NCBI GenBank assembly: GCA_024680695.1
Contig: JAILBW010000004.1
Span: 1 to 35,492 of the forward strand
Origin: Bacteroidaceae bacterium
Lineage (GTDB): Bacteria; Bacteroidota; Bacteroidia; Bacteroidales; Bacteroidaceae
Length of the DNA stretch: 35,492 bases
Reading direction: 5' to 3'
The position numbers and the translations under genes were made by a program. The notes under the pieces were generated by a model. The model saw nothing but the letters and a program-made list of their open reading frames with translations. It had not been told where the DNA came from and did no database searches. Positions 32,867-35,492 of the stretch are shown here, in pieces; the stretch's first letter is position 1; each line of letters begins with the position of its first letter.

Positions 32867-32998
32867 GCCTCCCGTCGTGGAACCCTTTGCTTGCGCAAGC
32901 GTCGGGCGTTGCTTGCTGTGGCATTTAATTCCCCTTGCCGTGGCATTCTTACTCCCTTGCTGTGGGCGCAATTAAGCGTCATGCAGTGCCCTTGATTT
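32867..32998. repeat. 22-bp-period array A3 downstream of dnaB
   Basis: Units start at 32889 (GCTTGCGCAAGC), 32911 (GCTTGCTGTGGC), 32933 (CCTTGCCGTGGC) and 32955 (CCTTGCTGTGGG), each exactly 22 bp apart. Less clear units lie at 32867 and 32977. The segments between cores vary. One core is the same palindrome as in array A1. Confidence 0.8.
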
Positions 32999-33126
32999 TT
33001 TGCTTTTCTTTCGTCGTGAGAGCATCGGACTGTCATTATAGTACCAAATGACAACATTCGCCCCTTTGCCTGCAAATCAAGTGTGAGAGAATCGCCCTTC
33101 CGTAGTAACAGAGTAAAAATTTGTAA

Positions 33127-33146
33127 ACTATTTTTGAAAAAATAGT
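33127..33146. promoter_or_regulatory. Palindrome upstream of the promoter, candidate activator site
   Basis: ACTATTTTT-GA-AAAAATAGT is a 9-bp perfect inverted repeat 10 bp upstream of the -33 box. Its position fits an activator site or an upstream AT element; the sequence cannot decide. Confidence 0.4.
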
Positions 33147-33154
33147 ATAGATTA

Positions 33155-33171
33155 TTTTGAGGCTCTCAAAA
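33155..33171. promoter_or_regulatory. Palindrome overlapping the -33 box, candidate operator
   Basis: TTTTGAG-GCT-CTCAAAA is a perfect 7-bp inverted repeat that covers the TTTG -33 element and part of the spacer. A repressor bound here would block RNA polymerase. Confidence 0.45.
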
Positions 33172-33187
33172 AGATTCTGTATCTTTG
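33156..33187 (+). promoter_or_regulatory. Promoter of the sorting-domain protein gene
   Basis: TTTG (33156-33159), 20 bp, TATCTTTG (33180-33187) fits the Bacteroidota consensus exactly. The leader would be about 95-100 nt, long for a simple promoter, and contains a small TGCCT-CCG-AGGCA hairpin. Confidence 0.75.
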
Positions 33188-33292
33188 TCTTCGGAATGAT
33201 GAAATTTTTGCCTCCGAGGCAGGAAACGCGCGGAATTTTTGGTTGAGAGTAAGGATAACAAACCACATTATTAACTTTATAAACTGCTTTTT

Positions 33293-34432
33293 ATGAGAAC
33301 GAAACTACTCAGAGCTTGTGCATCTGCGTTGCTGTGCTGCGCATTTGTACCTTTGTGGGCCATCGAGGCGGTGGACGGTGTCTACCAGATTGGCTCGCAA
33401 GACGATTTAAAGGCCTTTGCCGAAATCGTGAACAGCGGCGAGAACCCCAGTGCTTTTGCCGTGCTGACGGCCGACATCGTCATCGACGACAGCGGACTGA
33501 TCATCTCTCCGACCAACGCACAGACCTACAAGGGTGAGTTTGACGGACAAGGCCACACCATCACCTTCGACAACGTCAGTTGGATATCGCCCAACACGGC
33601 ATCCAGCGACGCCACAGGCCTCTTCGGCCACTTGGCCGGCAAGGTGAGCAACCTGCGTCTCGAGGGCGTAATCAATGCCGGCGGTGTCCGCATGGCTCCC
33701 CTGGCAGGCCGTCTCGAGGGCGCTACGGTGTTCAAGAACATCATCAGCAACGTGACCATCAAGAACAGCGTGATTGGCGATACGGCTGCCAGTCTTCTCG
33801 TCAGCCGTCCCTCAGCGGGCAGCTCGCAGATTATCAACTGCATGGCTCTTGGAGGCATCTTCACCACGACGGGCTCCAACGCCGGCGGACTGGTGGGATG
33901 GAACCCCAACGACGTGATTACCACCATCGAGAACAGCGCCATGCTGGGCGTCATGCAGGTGGCTCCTACGTCGGCCACTACGCCTACCGACCTCGTCGGC
34001 CGCTGCCTCGAAACCAATGCCCCCATCGTGCTGAAGAATGTCTACTACACCACGCATGCCGAGAACACCAATGTCGAGCGCATCTGGAAGGGAGCACTCC
34101 CCGTGACAGCCGAAGCTGTCATGAATGGCGAGCTTTGCTACCTGCTCAACGGCGACCAAAGCCTGATCACCTGGTACCAGACGCTGGGCAGCGATGCATA
34201 TCCGGTGCTCGACAAGACCCATCTCGTTGTCTGTCTCAAGACCGACGGCACCTACTACAACGAGGGTGGCGAAGGCATCTCGTTGGCAACGCTTGCTCGC
34301 GAGCGAGCCATCGTGAACGTCTATGACATGCAGGGTCGGGTGGTGCGCTCCGACGTGAAGGCCGACGAGGCACTCCAAGGCCTGCCCAGCGGTCTCTATG
34401 TCATTGGTGGAAAGAAGGTTGTCAATAAGTAA
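33293..34432 (+). CDS. Secreted beta-helix-like protein with type IX-like C-terminal domain, 379 aa
   Basis: A signal peptide (to about residue 23, VPLWA) is followed by VDGVYQIGSQDDLKAFAEIVNSG, the usual start of GLUG-type or leucine-rich surface proteins of Bacteroidota. A region of short beta repeats follows (GEFDGQGHTITFDNVSW, GLFGHLAGKVSNLRLEGVIN, AGGLVGWNPND). The C-terminal 40 residues (VNVYDMQGRVVRSD, then LPSGLYVIGGKKVVNK) match the sorting-type domain used for type IX secretion, so it is probably exported and anchored or released. The exact function is unknown. It is a single-gene unit with a palindrome-rich promoter and a strong terminator. Confidence 0.85.
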   Translation: MRTKLLRACASALLCCAFVPLWAIEAVDGVYQIGSQDDLKAFAEIVNSGENPSAFAVLTADIVIDDSGLIISPTNAQTYKGEFDGQGHTITFDNVSWISPNTASSDATGLFGHLAGKVSNLRLEGVINAGGVRMAPLAGRLEGATVFKNIISNVTIKNSVIGDTAASLLVSRPSAGSSQIINCMALGGIFTTTGSNAGGLVGWNPNDVITTIENSAMLGVMQVAPTSATTPTDLVGRCLETNAPIVLKNVYYTTHAENTNVERIWKGALPVTAEAVMNGELCYLLNGDQSLITWYQTLGSDAYPVLDKTHLVVCLKTDGTYYNEGGEGISLATLARERAIVNVYDMQGRVVRSDVKADEALQGLPSGLYVIGGKKVVNK

Positions 34433-34456
34433 CTCTGTTTGATAACACCTCAATCG

Positions 34457-34494
34457 TGGGAGGCTCGTCGTGCGGCGGGCCTCCCATTGTTTTA
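34457..34494 (+). terminator. Terminator of the sorting-domain protein gene
   Basis: TGGGAGGC (34457-34464) pairs with GCCTCCCA (34479-34486), loop 14 nt, then TTGTTTTAG. It lies 24 bases after the stop codon. Confidence 0.85.
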
Positions 34495-34546
34495 GACGAA
34501 AACAATGTACAAAATTCTAAATGCAAAGGCTGCGATTAAGCGAGAG

Positions 34547-34590
34547 GAAAGTGAAGCTTGCTTCGACTTTCCCGAGTGTGAGCAGGCTCG
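34547..34590. repeat. REP-like double palindrome
   Basis: GAAAGTGAAGC and GCTTCGACTTTC (34547-34571) form an imperfect long stem, followed by CGAG-N10-CTCG (34573-34590). It looks like an intergenic repetitive palindrome; its role is unknown. Confidence 0.5.
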
Positions 34591-34619
34591 ACCGAAGGTC
34601 AAATGCAAAATGCAAAATC

Positions 34620-34876
34620 GCTTGCTGCCGCAATGGCTCCTGCTTGCTGTCGCAGAGACTCCTGCTTGCTGTCGCAAAATTGCCTGCCCGCTGCTGAAAA
34701 TGTCATTTTTTGATACCGCATGGTCACATTTGAAACTGGAACTGCCGTTTTTGTTACAGCGAAGTGGCGTTTTTGACACTGAGACTGCCGTTTTTGATAC
34801 AGCAAAGTGGCGTTTTTGAAACTGGAAATACCATTTTTTGATACTGCAAGTCCCGTTTTGATACAAGTTTTGCCTG
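34620..34876. repeat. 22-bp-period array A4 with changing cores
   Basis: Units at 34620, 34642, 34664, 34686 and 34708 are exactly 22 bp apart (cores GCTTGCTGCCGCA, GCTTGCTGTCGCA twice, a degraded copy, then TTTTGATACCGCA). Further units at 34728, 34749, 34771, 34792, 34814, 34836 and 34856 are 20-22 bp apart with cores TTTTGATAC or TTTTGAAAC followed by about 11 changing bases, often ending TGGCG or TGCCG. The early and late cores share TTG-N-T-N2-CGCA. Confidence 0.8.
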
Positions 34877-35492
34877 TTTTTTGTTTCTCTGTCGTACCTT
34901 CGGCACTAATTATTGTGTCTTGCCGTTGTGCAGGGGTACAGCCCCTGCTACCGACGCACAGCGGAAATAAGCCCTGAAGGGGCGGCAGAATGCGCAATTC
35001 ACTCTACGTCCCTCTCCTAAATGAGAGGGGAGACCCATCCCTTTGCCCCCCATTTTGCTCTGCCGTCCTTTTGGAGCTGATTCCGAAACTCAAGGGGGCC
35101 CCGTTTCGGGGCTCCATTTACTCATGGCGTTAGTGGGGTCTTTTCGGCCTTTTTTCTCTCTTTTTTGGAAAAAGTCGGTGGCTTCAAAAAACGGCATTTT
35201 TGTTTCAAAACGGCAAACGGCGAACGGGCCTAAAAAGGCGTTTTTTGCCTTCGGGCGAAAATGAGAAGTTTCGTTTCCCTGCCTTTTTCCCCTCAGAAAG
35301 TCCCTTTTCGTAGCAGAAATGGTGTGTTTTTCCTCTTTTTGGCGCTTTTTGGGCTTTTTCGAAAGGCTTTTTTCCCCGCGAAAACAGGCAAAACAGCCCT
35401 TTCAGGCTCTATCAAGCGCAGTGCTGGCTTGCCGCGAATTATACGGAATGCACTGAATGGTAATGTATTACGCAAAATAATGCTCGCCACGG

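Larger units (their letters stand above)
32785..33292. other. Intergenic region downstream of dnaB, no gene
   Basis: The 508-bp gap contains the second copy of the dnaB 3' end, array A3, an AT-rich stretch, and the regulated promoter of the next gene. No coding region is supported and no clear terminator is seen after dnaB. Confidence 0.7.
34495..35492. other. Non-coding, repeat-rich right end
   Basis: About 1 kb without a credible gene. It holds a palindrome block (34547-34590), array A4 (34620-34876), several small hairpins (GCAGGGG-TACAG-CCCCTGC near 34930-34950; CCCTCTC-CTAAAT-GAGAGGG near 35011-35030; GCCCC-GTTTC-GGGGC near 35098-35112), and T-rich sequence with a few more core-like motifs near 35183-35210. 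Short open frames here follow the repeats and look accidental. Confidence 0.65.

Noticed and set aside
34505..34819. A 104-codon open frame on the plus strand
   Set aside because: It runs through the palindrome and array A4, so its sequence is repeat-derived, and it has no promoter or family resemblance.
34620..34876. CRISPR array
   Set aside because: Cores of 12-13 bp and spacers of 9-10 bp are far too short, cores change along the array, and no cas genes are present.
35293..35490. A 65-codon open frame on the minus strand at the right edge
   Set aside because: It is basic and low in complexity, lies in T-rich non-coding sequence, and has no recognisable domain. A partial gene cannot be fully excluded because the frame reaches the edge.
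1..35492. tRNA, rRNA or tmRNA genes
   Set aside because: I read the larger gaps on both strands and saw no cloverleaf ends or conserved RNA motifs. A covariance search was not possible.

Overview
The window looks like chromosomal DNA of a Bacteroidales bacterium, most likely Prevotella-like. Three observations support this. Several intergenic regions carry the Bacteroidota promoter form TTTG-N19-20-TAnnTTTG. There is a complete Bacteroides aerotolerance (bat) operon. There is also a surface lipoprotein with an acidic export signal, a protein with a type IX secretion-like C-terminal domain, and the DUF5112/DUF5113 and DUF3737 families. All assignments are by reading motifs and family resemblance; nothing was searched.

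Layout. 1-1.7 kb: an unrecognised 403-residue protein (minus strand) with its own promoter. 1.7-4.3 kb (minus): a lipoprotein with an internally duplicated domain, then a GGGtGRT-family protein and a NifU-like scaffold, which form a two-gene operon behind a strong promoter. 4.4-6.0 kb (plus): a DMP19-family protein, SmpB and 5-formyltetrahydrofolate cyclo-ligase. 6.2-14.8 kb (plus): moxR, a DUF58 protein, a BatD-like protein, batA, batB, batC, batD and batE. 14.9-20.4 kb (plus): a PAP2 phosphatase, a giant double sensor kinase-like protein (DUF5112/DUF5113), a response regulator, and a small membrane protein resembling the N-terminus of AbgT. 20.5-24.4 kb (plus): a UvrD/PcrA helicase and a secreted beta-helix protein. 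24.4-30.9 kb (minus): a MATE exporter, a PatB/MalY aminotransferase with a DUF3737 protein (flanked by inverted repeats), EttA, and MenA. 31.2-34.4 kb (plus): replicative helicase DnaB and a secreted protein with a sorting-type C-terminus. The last kilobase is non-coding and full of repeats. I saw no tRNA, rRNA, transposase or CRISPR array.

How the genes work together. MoxR (AAA+), DUF58 and the Bat proteins (VWA proteins BatA and BatB, TPR proteins BatC and BatE, beta-domain membrane protein BatD) are expected to form an envelope complex in which MoxR acts on VWA partners. The double kinase, regulator and small membrane protein look like one signalling unit, with the last two overlapping. 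The NifU-like and GGGtGRT proteins are a conserved pair of unknown purpose.

The most unusual signal is a family of short arrays with an almost constant 22-bp period. Each unit has a 12-13 bp core (GCTTGCGCAAGC or variants sharing TTG) followed by a changing 9-10 bp segment. Four arrays are clear: two lie inside genes (the signal-peptide region of batC and a linker of the UvrD helicase) and two lie between genes (after dnaB, and in the final kilobase). The constant period across unrelated loci suggests a dispersed element or a phased protein-binding array.
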